Positions 43,959-52,493 of a stretch of DNA of 64,000 nucleotides are shown piece by piece. The stretch lies in the NCBI RefSeq assembly GCF_014650755.1, contig NZ_BMVO01000009.1, positions 124,001 through 188,000 of the forward strand. The letters are read 5' to 3'. The notes under the pieces were generated by a model. It had not been told where the DNA came from and did no database searches. It saw nothing but the letters and a program-made list of their open reading frames with translations. The position numbers were made by a program, and so were the translations under genes. Numbering within the stretch: the stretch's first letter is position 1; each line of letters opens with the position of its first letter. The DNA comes from Streptomyces chryseus (GTDB lineage Bacteria; Actinomycetota; Actinomycetes; Streptomycetales; Streptomycetaceae).

Positions 43959-44053
43959 TGTGGACAGTTCGGGCGAGCGCAATTTCAGACTAAGCGTAAA
44001 TATGACCGTTATGCGGCATTGTGTGAGGCCGGGGTGCGGGAGTGTTGTCCACA
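43959..44053. promoter_or_regulatory. Pair of DnaA boxes between divergent genes
   Basis: TTGTCCACA on the plus strand (44045-44053) and CTGTCCACA on the minus strand (43967-43959) both fit the known Streptomyces DnaA box. The region between also holds GTAAATATGAC (43996-44006). The boxes face away in opposite directions, 77 nt apart. They could bind DnaA for regulation or titration; no oriC-like cluster is present. Confidence 0.55.
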
Positions 44054-44137
44054 GGCGGTGGCCGGAGGCGGGCGGCACAGACAGAATCGAGGAGGCGGGG
44101 AGTGATCCCGGCCACCCGACCACTACGGGAGGCAGCA

Positions 44138-45847
44138 GTGAGGACAGCGACACTGGGACCCGCCGAGCGCGCCGAGGCGCTCGCGGCGATGGCCGAGCGT
44201 GAACTGGACGTGCTCGTGGTGGGCGCGGGAGTGGTCGGTGCCGGGACGGCTCTCGACGCCGTCACGCGCGGGCTCTCGACCGGACTGGTCGAGGCGCGCG
44301 ACTGGGCCTCGGGCACGTCGAGCCGGTCGAGCAAGCTGATCCACGGCGGGCTGCGCTATCTGGAGATGCTCGACTTCGCGCTCGTGCGCGAGGCGCTGAA
44401 GGAACGCGGACTGCTGCTGGAGCGCCTCGCGCCCCACCTGGTGAAGCCCGTGCCGTTCCTCTACCCGCTCCAGCACAAGGGATGGGAGCGGTGGTACGCC
44501 GGGTCGGGTGTCGCGCTGTACGACGCGATGTCGGTGTCGTCCGGGCACGGGCGCGGCCTGCCGATGCACCGTCACCTCTCGCGCAAGCGCGCCCTGCGGG
44601 TGGCGCCCGCGCTGAAGAAGGGCGCCCTGGTCGGCGCGTTGCAGTACTACGACGCCCAGATGGACGACGCGCGCTTCGTGACGACGCTGGTGCGCACGGC
44701 CTCGCAGTACGGCGCCCAGGTCGCCAACCGGGCGCGTGTCGTCGGCTTCCTGCGCGAGGGCGAGCGGGTCGTCGGGGCCCGGGTGCGGGACCTGGAGGGC
44801 GGCGGCGAGTACGAGGTCAGGGCCAGGCAGGTCGTCAACGCGACCGGGGTGTGGACGGACGACACCCAGGCGCTCATCGGCGAGCGCGGGCAGTTCCACG
44901 TACGGGCGTCCAAGGGCATCCACCTGGTGGTCCCGAAGGACCGGATCCACTCGTCGACCGGTCTGATCCTGCGGACCGAGAAGTCGGTGCTGTTCGTCAT
45001 CCCATGGGGGCGGCACTGGATCGTGGGCACGACCGACACCGACTGGGACCTCGACAAGGCCCACCCGGCGGCCTCCAGCGCGGACATCGACTACCTCCTG
45101 GAGCACGTGAACTCGGTACTGGCGGTGCCCCTGACGCGCGACGACGTGCAGGGCGTGTACGCCGGCCTGCGGCCGCTGCTGGCCGGGGAGTCGGACGCCA
45201 CGAGCAAGCTCTCGCGCGAGCACACGGTGGCGCACCCGGTGCCGGGGCTCGTCGTGGTCGCGGGCGGCAAGTACACGACGTACCGCGTGATGGCGAAGGA
45301 CGCGGTGGACGAGGCCGTGCACGCGCTCGACCAGCGGGTCGCCGAGTGCGTGACGGAAGACGTGCCGCTCGCGGGGGCCGAGGGGTACCGGGCCCTGTGG
45401 AACGCGCGGGCGCGGATCGCGGCGCGGGCGGGGCTTCATGTCGTGCGCGTGGAGCACCTGTTGAACCGGTACGGCTCGCTGGCCGAGGAGCTGCTGGAGC
45501 TGATCGCCCGCGACCCGGGGCTCGGCGACCCGCTGAGCGCGGCGGACGACTACCTGCGCGCCGAGATCGTGTACGCCGCCTCCCACGAGGGGGCGCGGCA
45601 CCTGGACGACGTGCTGACCCGGCGTACGCGGATCTCCATCGAGACGTTCGACCGGGGTACACGCAGTGCGCGGGAGTGCGCGCAGCTGATGGCGCCGGTG
45701 CTCGGGTGGGACAAGGGGCAGATCGAGAAGGAGGTCGAGCACTACGAGAAGCGGGTAGAGGCGGAGCGGGAGTCGCAGCGCCAGCCGGACGATCTGACGG
45801 CCGACGCGGCGCGGCTGGGGGCGCCGGACATCGCGCCGATCCAGTGA
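44138..45847 (+). CDS. glpD: Aerobic glycerol-3-phosphate dehydrogenase
   Basis: GlpD is an FAD-linked membrane-peripheral enzyme that oxidises glycerol-3-phosphate to DHAP. It has 569 residues, with the FAD motif VLVVGAGVVGAGTALDAVTRG near residue 20, SSRSSKLIHGGLRYLE, and WGRHWIVGTTDTDWD. The GTG at 44138 follows GGGAGGC. It is divergent from the nucleotide-sugar dehydrogenase gene, and two DnaA boxes lie in the region between. No glycerol kinase gene is next to it. Confidence 0.95.
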   Translation: MRTATLGPAERAEALAAMAERELDVLVVGAGVVGAGTALDAVTRGLSTGLVEARDWASGTSSRSSKLIHGGLRYLEMLDFALVREALKERGLLLERLAPHLVKPVPFLYPLQHKGWERWYAGSGVALYDAMSVSSGHGRGLPMHRHLSRKRALRVAPALKKGALVGALQYYDAQMDDARFVTTLVRTASQYGAQVANRARVVGFLREGERVVGARVRDLEGGGEYEVRARQVVNATGVWTDDTQALIGERGQFHVRASKGIHLVVPKDRIHSSTGLILRTEKSVLFVIPWGRHWIVGTTDTDWDLDKAHPAASSADIDYLLEHVNSVLAVPLTRDDVQGVYAGLRPLLAGESDATSKLSREHTVAHPVPGLVVVAGGKYTTYRVMAKDAVDEAVHALDQRVAECVTEDVPLAGAEGYRALWNARARIAARAGLHVVRVEHLLNRYGSLAEELLELIARDPGLGDPLSAADDYLRAEIVYAASHEGARHLDDVLTRRTRISIETFDRGTRSARECAQLMAPVLGWDKGQIEKEVEHYEKRVEAERESQRQPDDLTADAARLGAPDIAPIQ

Positions 45848-46081
45848 CTGGCCGTGATGCGGCGAACTCGGCCGGGTGGTGGGGAGGTTCGGTGGAGCCA
45901 CCTTGACACTGCTGTGACCTGCGCGTGGTCCGTTTTGTTCGCCCGGGGGAAAGGCCCCGGCGACCCGGGACCACGATCGGTCGCGCGGTGAGGGACAATG
46001 AAGGCTCTGCCAGGGCGCGTTACCGCATCACCCTGGAACGCAGCCATCGCGGGCGAAGATCAGGGATCGCAGAGGGGACGC

Positions 46082-47986
46082 ATGTCGGAGGCGGAGCAGT
46101 CCAAGGACCCCGAGGGGCGTCTTCTCGCTGGGCGGTACCGGCTCGGAGAGGTGCTCGGCCGGGGCGGCATGGGTACGGTCTGGCGCGCGGTCGACGAGAC
46201 GCTGGGCCGCACGGTCGCGGTGAAGGAACTGCGCTTCCCCACGAGCATCGACGACGAGGAGAAGCGCCGGCTCATCACGCGCACACTGCGTGAGGCGAAG
46301 GCGATCGCCCGCATCCGCAGCAACGGCGCCGTGACCGTCTACGACGTCGTCGACGAGGACGACCGGCCGTGGATCGTCATGGAGCTGATCGAGGGCAAGT
46401 CGCTCGCCGATGTGGTGCGCCAGGACGGCCTGCTGACGCCGCGACGGGCCGCCGAGGTGGGCCTCGCGATCCTCGACGTACTGCGTGCCGCGCACCGCCA
46501 GGGCATCCTGCACCGCGACGTGAAGCCGTCCAACGTCCTGATCTCCGAGGACGGCCGGGTCGTGCTGACCGACTTCGGCATCGCGCAGGTCGAGGGCGAC
46601 CCGTCGATCACCTCGACCGGCATGCTGGTGGGCGCGCCGTCGTACATCTCGCCGGAGCGGGCCCGTGGTCACAAGCCGGGCCCCGCCGCCGACCTGTGGT
46701 CGCTGGGCGGTCTGCTGTACGCCTCGGTCGAGGGCACACCGCCGTACGACAAGGGGTCCGCGATCGCGACCCTCACGGCCGTGATGACCGAGCCGCTCGA
46801 CCCGCCGAAGAACGCGGGCCCCCTGGAAGAGGTCATCTACGGCCTGCTGGCCAAGGACCCCGGGCAGCGGCTCGACGAGGCGGGCGCGCGAGCCCTCCTC
46901 AACGACGTGATCCACCTGTCCGAGACGACGGACGAGCCCGAGCCGTCGCTGGAGGCGACCCGGGTGGTGGCACTGCCGCCCGTCCCCGACGACGTGCTCC
47001 GCACGGTACGGCCGGCCAAGGGCGCCGCGTCGGACGGCCCGGCCGCCGGCGAACGGGTGCGCGGGGCGCTGAAGTCCGTACGCAACGCCGCGGCGGCCCA
47101 GGCGGCGAAGCAGAAGCAGTCCTCCCCGGCGCGTTCGCAGCAGCCCCCGGTGGGCCCGAGGCCGCCGGAGCGGGCGTCGCTCACCGACGTCGTACCGCGC
47201 CGCACGCTGGTGATAGTGGCGGTGGTCGCGGCACTCGCGGTGATCGGCACCGTGCTCGCCGTCGCGCTGACCGGTGGCGACGAGGGGACCCAGGGCAAGC
47301 CGAAGGACGACACGTCCGCGTCGAGCGGCGCGACCGCCGGCGGTGACGCCAAGGGCGGCGCGGACCAGGGCAAGGCCACGGACGGCGGGAAGAGCCAGAG
47401 CCAGGACCCGGGACAGGACAAGAAGCCGGACGACGGCCAGGGCGACGACGCCGGCAAGGGCGGCGACGGCGACGACGACCAGGGTGCGGACGACTCCAAG
47501 ACGGACGACCCGCCGAAGGACGGCGGACTGCCCGAGGGGTACGTGAAGGTCACCGACGACCGGTTCCACTTCACGATGGCGATGCCGAAGGGGTTCGCGC
47601 GGAACGGCATAGCGGGCTCGAACTCCGGCGGCAAATACAACAAGGCCGGCGGATATCCGCGCGTGCAGGTCGACTTCACCGACAGCCCCGGTGGCGACGC
47701 GCGTGCGGCCTGGGCTGCGGCCATGGCGGGCGTAGATGCGGCCAGCGACAACTACAAGCACCTGGGCATACGGCCGGTCGACTACAACGGCTACCCCACC
47801 ACCGCCGACTGGGAGTTCGAGCGCGACGAAGCGGGGATGCGGGTTCACGTGCTCAACAGGGGCTTCAAGGTCGACGCGAAGCGCGGCTACGCGATCATGG
47901 TGACCTGCAAAGCGGACGAGTGGAACGGCAAGGAGTGCCGGACGCTGCGGAAGACCGCGCACGACACGTTCCAGCCGAAGGACTGA
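46082..47986 (+). CDS. Transmembrane Ser/Thr protein kinase 1 of 3
   Basis: The 634-residue protein has a kinase domain (about 18-280): glycine loop LGRGGMGTVWRA, Lys48 in VAVKELRF, HRDVKPSN with Asp146, DFG at Asp164-Gly166, APE-like SPE. All catalytic residues are present. A juxtamembrane Pro/Gln-rich stretch follows, then one helix at about 375-396. An outer Asp/Lys/Gly-rich linker and a C-terminal domain (GYVKVTDDRFHFTMAMPKGF to the end) complete it. The outer part resembles those of the next two genes and may be a sensor. ATG 46082 is used after GAGGGG. Confidence 0.92.
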   Translation: MSEAEQSKDPEGRLLAGRYRLGEVLGRGGMGTVWRAVDETLGRTVAVKELRFPTSIDDEEKRRLITRTLREAKAIARIRSNGAVTVYDVVDEDDRPWIVMELIEGKSLADVVRQDGLLTPRRAAEVGLAILDVLRAAHRQGILHRDVKPSNVLISEDGRVVLTDFGIAQVEGDPSITSTGMLVGAPSYISPERARGHKPGPAADLWSLGGLLYASVEGTPPYDKGSAIATLTAVMTEPLDPPKNAGPLEEVIYGLLAKDPGQRLDEAGARALLNDVIHLSETTDEPEPSLEATRVVALPPVPDDVLRTVRPAKGAASDGPAAGERVRGALKSVRNAAAAQAAKQKQSSPARSQQPPVGPRPPERASLTDVVPRRTLVIVAVVAALAVIGTVLAVALTGGDEGTQGKPKDDTSASSGATAGGDAKGGADQGKATDGGKSQSQDPGQDKKPDDGQGDDAGKGGDGDDDQGADDSKTDDPPKDGGLPEGYVKVTDDRFHFTMAMPKGFARNGIAGSNSGGKYNKAGGYPRVQVDFTDSPGGDARAAWAAAMAGVDAASDNYKHLGIRPVDYNGYPTTADWEFERDEAGMRVHVLNRGFKVDAKRGYAIMVTCKADEWNGKECRTLRKTAHDTFQPKD

Positions 47987-47995
47987 CGTACGGAT

Positions 47996-48020
47996 CCGCC
48001 GGGTTGCCGAGACCCGGCGG
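47996..48020 (+). terminator. Hairpin after kinase gene 1
   Basis: A 9-bp stem (47996-48004 with 48012-48020) and a 7-nt loop, 9 nt after the stop of the first kinase. No T run follows, so it may be a weak terminator or a stability element. Confidence 0.4.
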
Positions 48021-48135
48021 CACGGCCGGGTCCGGCCACGTATCGTGAGAGCTCGTGGACTGACCGTACGCGACCGGAATTGACGACTTGGTGCGGTCAC
48101 CGGGTCGGAGGTACAGCGCGCTCTGGGGAGGCGTC

Positions 48136-50694
48136 GTGGATGACTACGCGGGTCGGGTGCTTGCCGACCGCTACCGCCTTCCCCTGCCGCCTTCCGATGC
48201 GTACGAACTGGTGGAGACCAGGGCGTTCGACACCTACAGCGGCCAGGAAGTGCTGGTCCGCCAGGTCCCGTTACCCGAGGTCGTGGACGCGGAGTTCCTG
48301 GACGGCGAGGGCGGCGGGACGGCGGCGCAGCGGCGCGCGGCCGGGCGCACGACCCGGCGGCCGACCGATCCCGCCGTGCGCCGGGCCATCGAGGCGGCCC
48401 AGGCCGCCGCGCAGATCCCCGACCACCCCCGGCTCGACCAGGTCTTCGACGTCTTCGCCGAGGGCGGCTCGCTGTGGATAGTGAGTGAACTGGTGGCCGC
48501 GCGGCCACTCGCGGCGCTGCTCGCAGAGAAGCCGCTCAACCCGTACCGGGCGGCGGAGATCGCCGCCGATGTGCTGACCGCCCTGCGGGTGCTGCACGCG
48601 CACGGCTGGACCCACCGCAACATCACCGTCCGCACCGTGCTCGTCTGCGACGACGGCCGCATCGTGCTGACCGGCCTCGCGGCCGGCGCGGCGGAGGAGG
48701 CGCTCTGCGGATACGCCCCCGTGCCGGTGCCGGCGGAGCCGGCCCAGGACGAGGAGGAGAGCGGCGGAAGCTGGGGCAGCCCCGGCGCCGGGCCGGACCA
48801 CGAGGCGCCCGCGCGGTACGGCGGTCCCGCCGCGCCCGCTCCCGGCGCCGGCGTGCGCACCGCGTTGCCCGCCGCCGGCCAGAACCCCGCCGCCGAAGTG
48901 CGCGCGGCGCGCGCCGGGGCCATCGCCGCGTACCGTGCCGGAGCCCGCGCGGCGGCCCGGGTCACCGAGGAGCAGCGCCCGGACGGCACGGGCGCGGTCC
49001 CGGCCCAGTGCCCGTCGGCCGGGGCCCCGCGCGCGATCAGCCCGTACGTCGACCTCGACCCCGAGCCGGCGCCCGAGCCCCCGCGCGCCCAGCCCCCGCA
49101 CGCCGAGCGCCCCCGCCGCCAGGAGCCGGCCGGCACCTGGCACGGCGCGGTCCCGCGCTCCCCGGCGGGCGACGGCATGCGGGCCGACGGGATGCGAGCG
49201 GACGGCATGCGGGCGGACGGCCTGCGCCGCGGACCGCACCCGTCAGCGGAGGCGCCGCCCGCCCCGGCCCACGCCCGGAGCTGGGAAGAGGTCGTGGCGG
49301 GTGGGCAAGGAGGCCAGGGCGGGCCGGTTCCGCCGTTCCGGGGGCCCGCCACGCCGCTCGCCGCCGAGCGCGCCCGGCAGGCGCGGATCGCCGTCGTCGG
49401 ACCCGTCACCGAACGCTGGGCGCCCGAGCAGGCCGGGTCCGTGCACGGCAACTGGCAGCTCGCCCCGCCCATCGGCCCCTCGACCGACCTCTGGGCCCTC
49501 GGCGCGCTCCTCTTCCGTACCGTGCAGGGCCACGCCCCGTACCCGGAGGAGAGCGCCATCGAGCTGGTGCAGCTCGTCTGCGCCGAGCCGCCCGCCTTCG
49601 CCGAGGAGTGCGGTCCGCTGCGGCCGGTCGTCGAGTCGCTGCTGCGCCAGGACCCGACCGAGCGGCCCGACTTCGAGGAGCTGCGCGGCTGGCTGCGCTC
49701 GCTCGTACGGTCCGCGCCCGAGCCGGAGGCCGGTGCCGACATCGTGCCGCTGCCGTCCGTGGACGCCACGCGACTGCCCATCGTGCGCCGTCGCGGTGAG
49801 CTCGTCCGCAGACGCCGCGGCGCGTCGTCCGACGTGCACGGCCGCCACCGGCACAAGAAGGCCAGGGCCGCCAGAGGCAAGGCGGAGCAGCGGGAGCCGC
49901 GCGAGCCGAGGCCGCCGCGCGAGCCGCGCATCAAGGAGCCGCGGATCCAGAAGAAGCAGCGCGGCGGCCCGCGTTCGCTCGGGCGCACGCTCCTCGTCCT
50001 GATCCTCCTCGGCCTGACCGCGGCGCTCGTCTACGCGATGGTCTTCATGCCGAAGGCCGGCGAGGAGAACGGCGGCCAGGACAGCAGCCGGGGCGGTGCC
50101 CCCGTGCGGGCCGGCGCCGGCCGGAGCACCGGCGCGCCCGCCACACCCGGCCCCTCCTCGGGGGAGGAGTCCGAGCCGCCGCCGCGGCGGACGCCGAGCT
50201 CCCAGCAGCCGCAGACCTCCGGCCCGGCCGCCGACCTCGCCAAGGGGTACGAGCTGCGCAAGGACCCCGAGGGATTCCAGATCGCCGTCGACAAGGACTG
50301 GGAGCGCCGGCCGATCAACGACGCCGGCCAGGTCCGTTACCGGGGCAGCGGCTTCGAGCTGCTGGTCGTCCCCGGCCGCGACACGGTCAAGGAGCACGGC
50401 GGCGACCCGATGGACTACCAGCTCAAGAAGGAGCGCGAACTGCAGGCCGTGCGGAACTCCTCCTGGTCGACCCAGAACGGTCTGCGCCGCATCGACGTGG
50501 GCCGGCAGGCCATGGCGGAAGGCCAGTTCACCTGGCAGGACAGCAGCGGACGCGATGTGTACGTGCGCAACCTCGCGATGATCGTCGGCGACCGGTACCA
50601 CGTGGTCCAGGTGATCGGACCGGAAGCCCAGCGCGACGAGATCACCGAGATCTACGAACAGGCCACGGCGGCCTACCGGGTGCCAGGCGGCTGA
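48136..50694 (+). CDS. Transmembrane pseudokinase (kinase gene 2 of 3), TTA-codon gene
   Basis: The 852-residue product is kinase-related but lacks the key residues. There is no glycine loop, Arg42 stands at the VAIK lysine, HRN replaces HRD (Asn162) and TGL replaces DFG (Thr179). A long Pro/Ala/Arg-rich insert (about 195-420) with a short MRADG repeat splits the lobe. A C-lobe end (TDLWALGALLFRTVQG), a basic stretch, one helix (about 619-639) and an outer domain like those of the neighbours follow. Codon 46 is TTA (48271-48273), so translation needs the bldA tRNA. The GTG at 48136 follows GGGGAGG. It may act as a scaffold or modulator of the two active kinases. Confidence 0.85.
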   Translation: MDDYAGRVLADRYRLPLPPSDAYELVETRAFDTYSGQEVLVRQVPLPEVVDAEFLDGEGGGTAAQRRAAGRTTRRPTDPAVRRAIEAAQAAAQIPDHPRLDQVFDVFAEGGSLWIVSELVAARPLAALLAEKPLNPYRAAEIAADVLTALRVLHAHGWTHRNITVRTVLVCDDGRIVLTGLAAGAAEEALCGYAPVPVPAEPAQDEEESGGSWGSPGAGPDHEAPARYGGPAAPAPGAGVRTALPAAGQNPAAEVRAARAGAIAAYRAGARAAARVTEEQRPDGTGAVPAQCPSAGAPRAISPYVDLDPEPAPEPPRAQPPHAERPRRQEPAGTWHGAVPRSPAGDGMRADGMRADGMRADGLRRGPHPSAEAPPAPAHARSWEEVVAGGQGGQGGPVPPFRGPATPLAAERARQARIAVVGPVTERWAPEQAGSVHGNWQLAPPIGPSTDLWALGALLFRTVQGHAPYPEESAIELVQLVCAEPPAFAEECGPLRPVVESLLRQDPTERPDFEELRGWLRSLVRSAPEPEAGADIVPLPSVDATRLPIVRRRGELVRRRRGASSDVHGRHRHKKARAARGKAEQREPREPRPPREPRIKEPRIQKKQRGGPRSLGRTLLVLILLGLTAALVYAMVFMPKAGEENGGQDSSRGGAPVRAGAGRSTGAPATPGPSSGEESEPPPRRTPSSQQPQTSGPAADLAKGYELRKDPEGFQIAVDKDWERRPINDAGQVRYRGSGFELLVVPGRDTVKEHGGDPMDYQLKKERELQAVRNSSWSTQNGLRRIDVGRQAMAEGQFTWQDSSGRDVYVRNLAMIVGDRYHVVQVIGPEAQRDEITEIYEQATAAYRVPGG

Positions 50695-50736
50695 CCAGGC
50701 CCATGGGCCTCCACGACGCGGGGCAGGACAGATGAC

Positions 50737-52347
50737 GTGGACCACTCACACGCGATGACCGGCGGAACAGGGGGCGACAGCGGCCTGATCGCCGGGCGGT
50801 ACCGTCTGGGCGACCGGGTGGGGCGCGGCGGCATGGGGACGGTGTGGCAGGCGACCGACGAACTGCTCGGCCGGCAGGTCGCCGTCAAGGTGCTGCACTT
50901 CGGCGGCGACGAACCGGGCGTCCCCACCGCCGACGCGCGGTTGCGGCGCGAGCGCGCGCTGCGCGAGGCCAGGACCGTGGCCCAGCTGGTGCACCCGCAC
51001 GTGATCGTCGTGCACGACATCGTCGAGGACGCCGGCACCGGCCTCTCGTACATCATCATGGAGCTGATCGACGGCGACTCGCTCGCCGACCGGATCGCCG
51101 CCGAGGGCCCGGTCGACGTCCGCGAGGCCGCGCGGATCGGCCTCGCGCTGGTCGGCGCGCTGCACATGGCCCACGAGCGCGGCGTACTGCACCGCGACCT
51201 CAAGCCCGACAACGTGCTGCTGGAGGCGGGCACCGGCCGGGTCGTCCTCACCGACTTCGGGATCGCCCGGCTCGACGGCGGTACGACGATCACCGACGCC
51301 GGGTCCTTCGTCGGCTCGCCCGAGTACACCGCGCCCGAGCGGATGGAGGGCCGCGCCGCCGGCCCGGCCTCCGACCTGTGGTCGCTCGGCGTGCTGCTGT
51401 GCACGGCCGTGAGCGGCGAATCGCCCTTCCACCGCGACTCCCTGGGCGGCGTCCTGTGCGCCGTCATGCACGACCCGATCGTGCCGCCGGCCGCCGCGGG
51501 CCCGCTGCTGCCCGTCGTACGCCGCCTCCTGGAGCGCGATCCGGAGCGCAGACTCGGCGCGGCCGAGGCCGAACGGCTGCTGCTCGCGTTCCTCGCGACC
51601 GGCCTCGCCCCCGAGACCGCGCCGCCCTGTCCGGCCACCCAGTCCCACGTGCCCCTCGTGCCCAGGGCGGTGCGGCTCAGGTTCGGCGGCGTCCGGGGCG
51701 CGCTCGTCGCCAGTGTGCTGGTCGCCGTGATGGCGGGGGCCGGCGCGGCGACGGCGACGCTGTTCCTGCGGGACGGCGAGAGCGACGGCGACGGCCGGGC
51801 GGGCGGCCGCACGGACGCCGCGCCCACCCGCACGGTCACCTCGACCGTGTCGACGCGGCCCGGCGGCGGAGGGCCCCCGACCGGCACGTCCGACGCGGCC
51901 CGCACGCCGCCGCCCGGCTACCGCAGGGTGAGCGACCCGGCGGGCTTCACCCTCGCCGTTCCCGAGGGCTACGACCGCTCGGCCGACGACAGCCGGGTCG
52001 CGTACCTGTCGCCGGACAAGAGCATCAGGATCGGCGTACGTCAGCAGAGCCCCGTACCCGGCGGGCCGCTCGGCGCGATGCGGCGGGCGCACCAGAAGGG
52101 CCCCGAGACCCACCCCGGCTACCGCGCCGGCAAGGTCACCCCGACCACGCACAACGGGCTGGCCGCCGCGCTGTGGGTGTTCGTCGGCGACGGTTTCGAG
52201 CCGGGCGACGAGGACCGGCACACGTACGACCTGTGCTGGGAGGAGGGCGGTCTGATGTACGACGTGTGGGTCTCGGCGCCGGTCCGCCTCCAGGACGACG
52301 CCAAGCGGCACTTCGACACCGCCCTCGACTCCTTCGTCCGCGACTGA
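50737..52347 (+). CDS. Transmembrane Ser/Thr protein kinase 3 of 3
   Basis: The 536-residue protein has the kinase motifs VGRGGMGTVWQA, Lys51 in VAVKVLHF, HRDLKPDN with Asp154, DFG with Asp173 and APE in SPEYTAPERM. One helix lies at about 320-343, followed by a Thr/Ser/Gly-rich linker. The outer C-terminal domain (GYRRVSDPAGFTLAVPEGYDR) matches the plan of kinase 1 and the pseudokinase. The GTG at 50737 lies 42 nt after the pseudokinase stop. The catalytic residues are all intact. Confidence 0.92.
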   Translation: MDHSHAMTGGTGGDSGLIAGRYRLGDRVGRGGMGTVWQATDELLGRQVAVKVLHFGGDEPGVPTADARLRRERALREARTVAQLVHPHVIVVHDIVEDAGTGLSYIIMELIDGDSLADRIAAEGPVDVREAARIGLALVGALHMAHERGVLHRDLKPDNVLLEAGTGRVVLTDFGIARLDGGTTITDAGSFVGSPEYTAPERMEGRAAGPASDLWSLGVLLCTAVSGESPFHRDSLGGVLCAVMHDPIVPPAAAGPLLPVVRRLLERDPERRLGAAEAERLLLAFLATGLAPETAPPCPATQSHVPLVPRAVRLRFGGVRGALVASVLVAVMAGAGAATATLFLRDGESDGDGRAGGRTDAAPTRTVTSTVSTRPGGGGPPTGTSDAARTPPPGYRRVSDPAGFTLAVPEGYDRSADDSRVAYLSPDKSIRIGVRQQSPVPGGPLGAMRRAHQKGPETHPGYRAGKVTPTTHNGLAAALWVFVGDGFEPGDEDRHTYDLCWEEGGLMYDVWVSAPVRLQDDAKRHFDTALDSFVRD

Positions 52348-52402
52348 GGCGGCCACAGCCGGGCTGCGAGCGTCGGCACAAGGCCCTGATCAGGCGTTAT
52401 TT

Positions 52403-52418
52403 GCCAGTGAACACTGGC
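52403..52418. promoter_or_regulatory. Inverted repeat upstream of the aldehyde dehydrogenase gene
   Basis: GCCAGT-GAAC-ACTGGC has perfect 6-bp arms around 4 bp and lies 75 nt before the ATG. It is a candidate repressor site; TACC/GGTA half-sites are also present closer to the gene. Confidence 0.45.
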
Positions 52419-52493
52419 GCGGTGGGGAGGGGCCGGTGAAAAGGTATTACCGACGGGTACCAAAAGGCTCGCGGGAGGCTTACTCTCGCCCTC

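Noticed and set aside
43959..44053. Replication origin at the DnaA boxes
   Set aside because: Only two boxes are present and dnaA, dnaN or other origin genes are absent.
45892..45908. GGTGG-AG-CCACC repeat overlapping a TTGACA before kinase gene 1, considered as a regulated promoter
   Set aside because: The matching -10 is poor and short GC-rich repeats of this size are common here, so I do not claim it.
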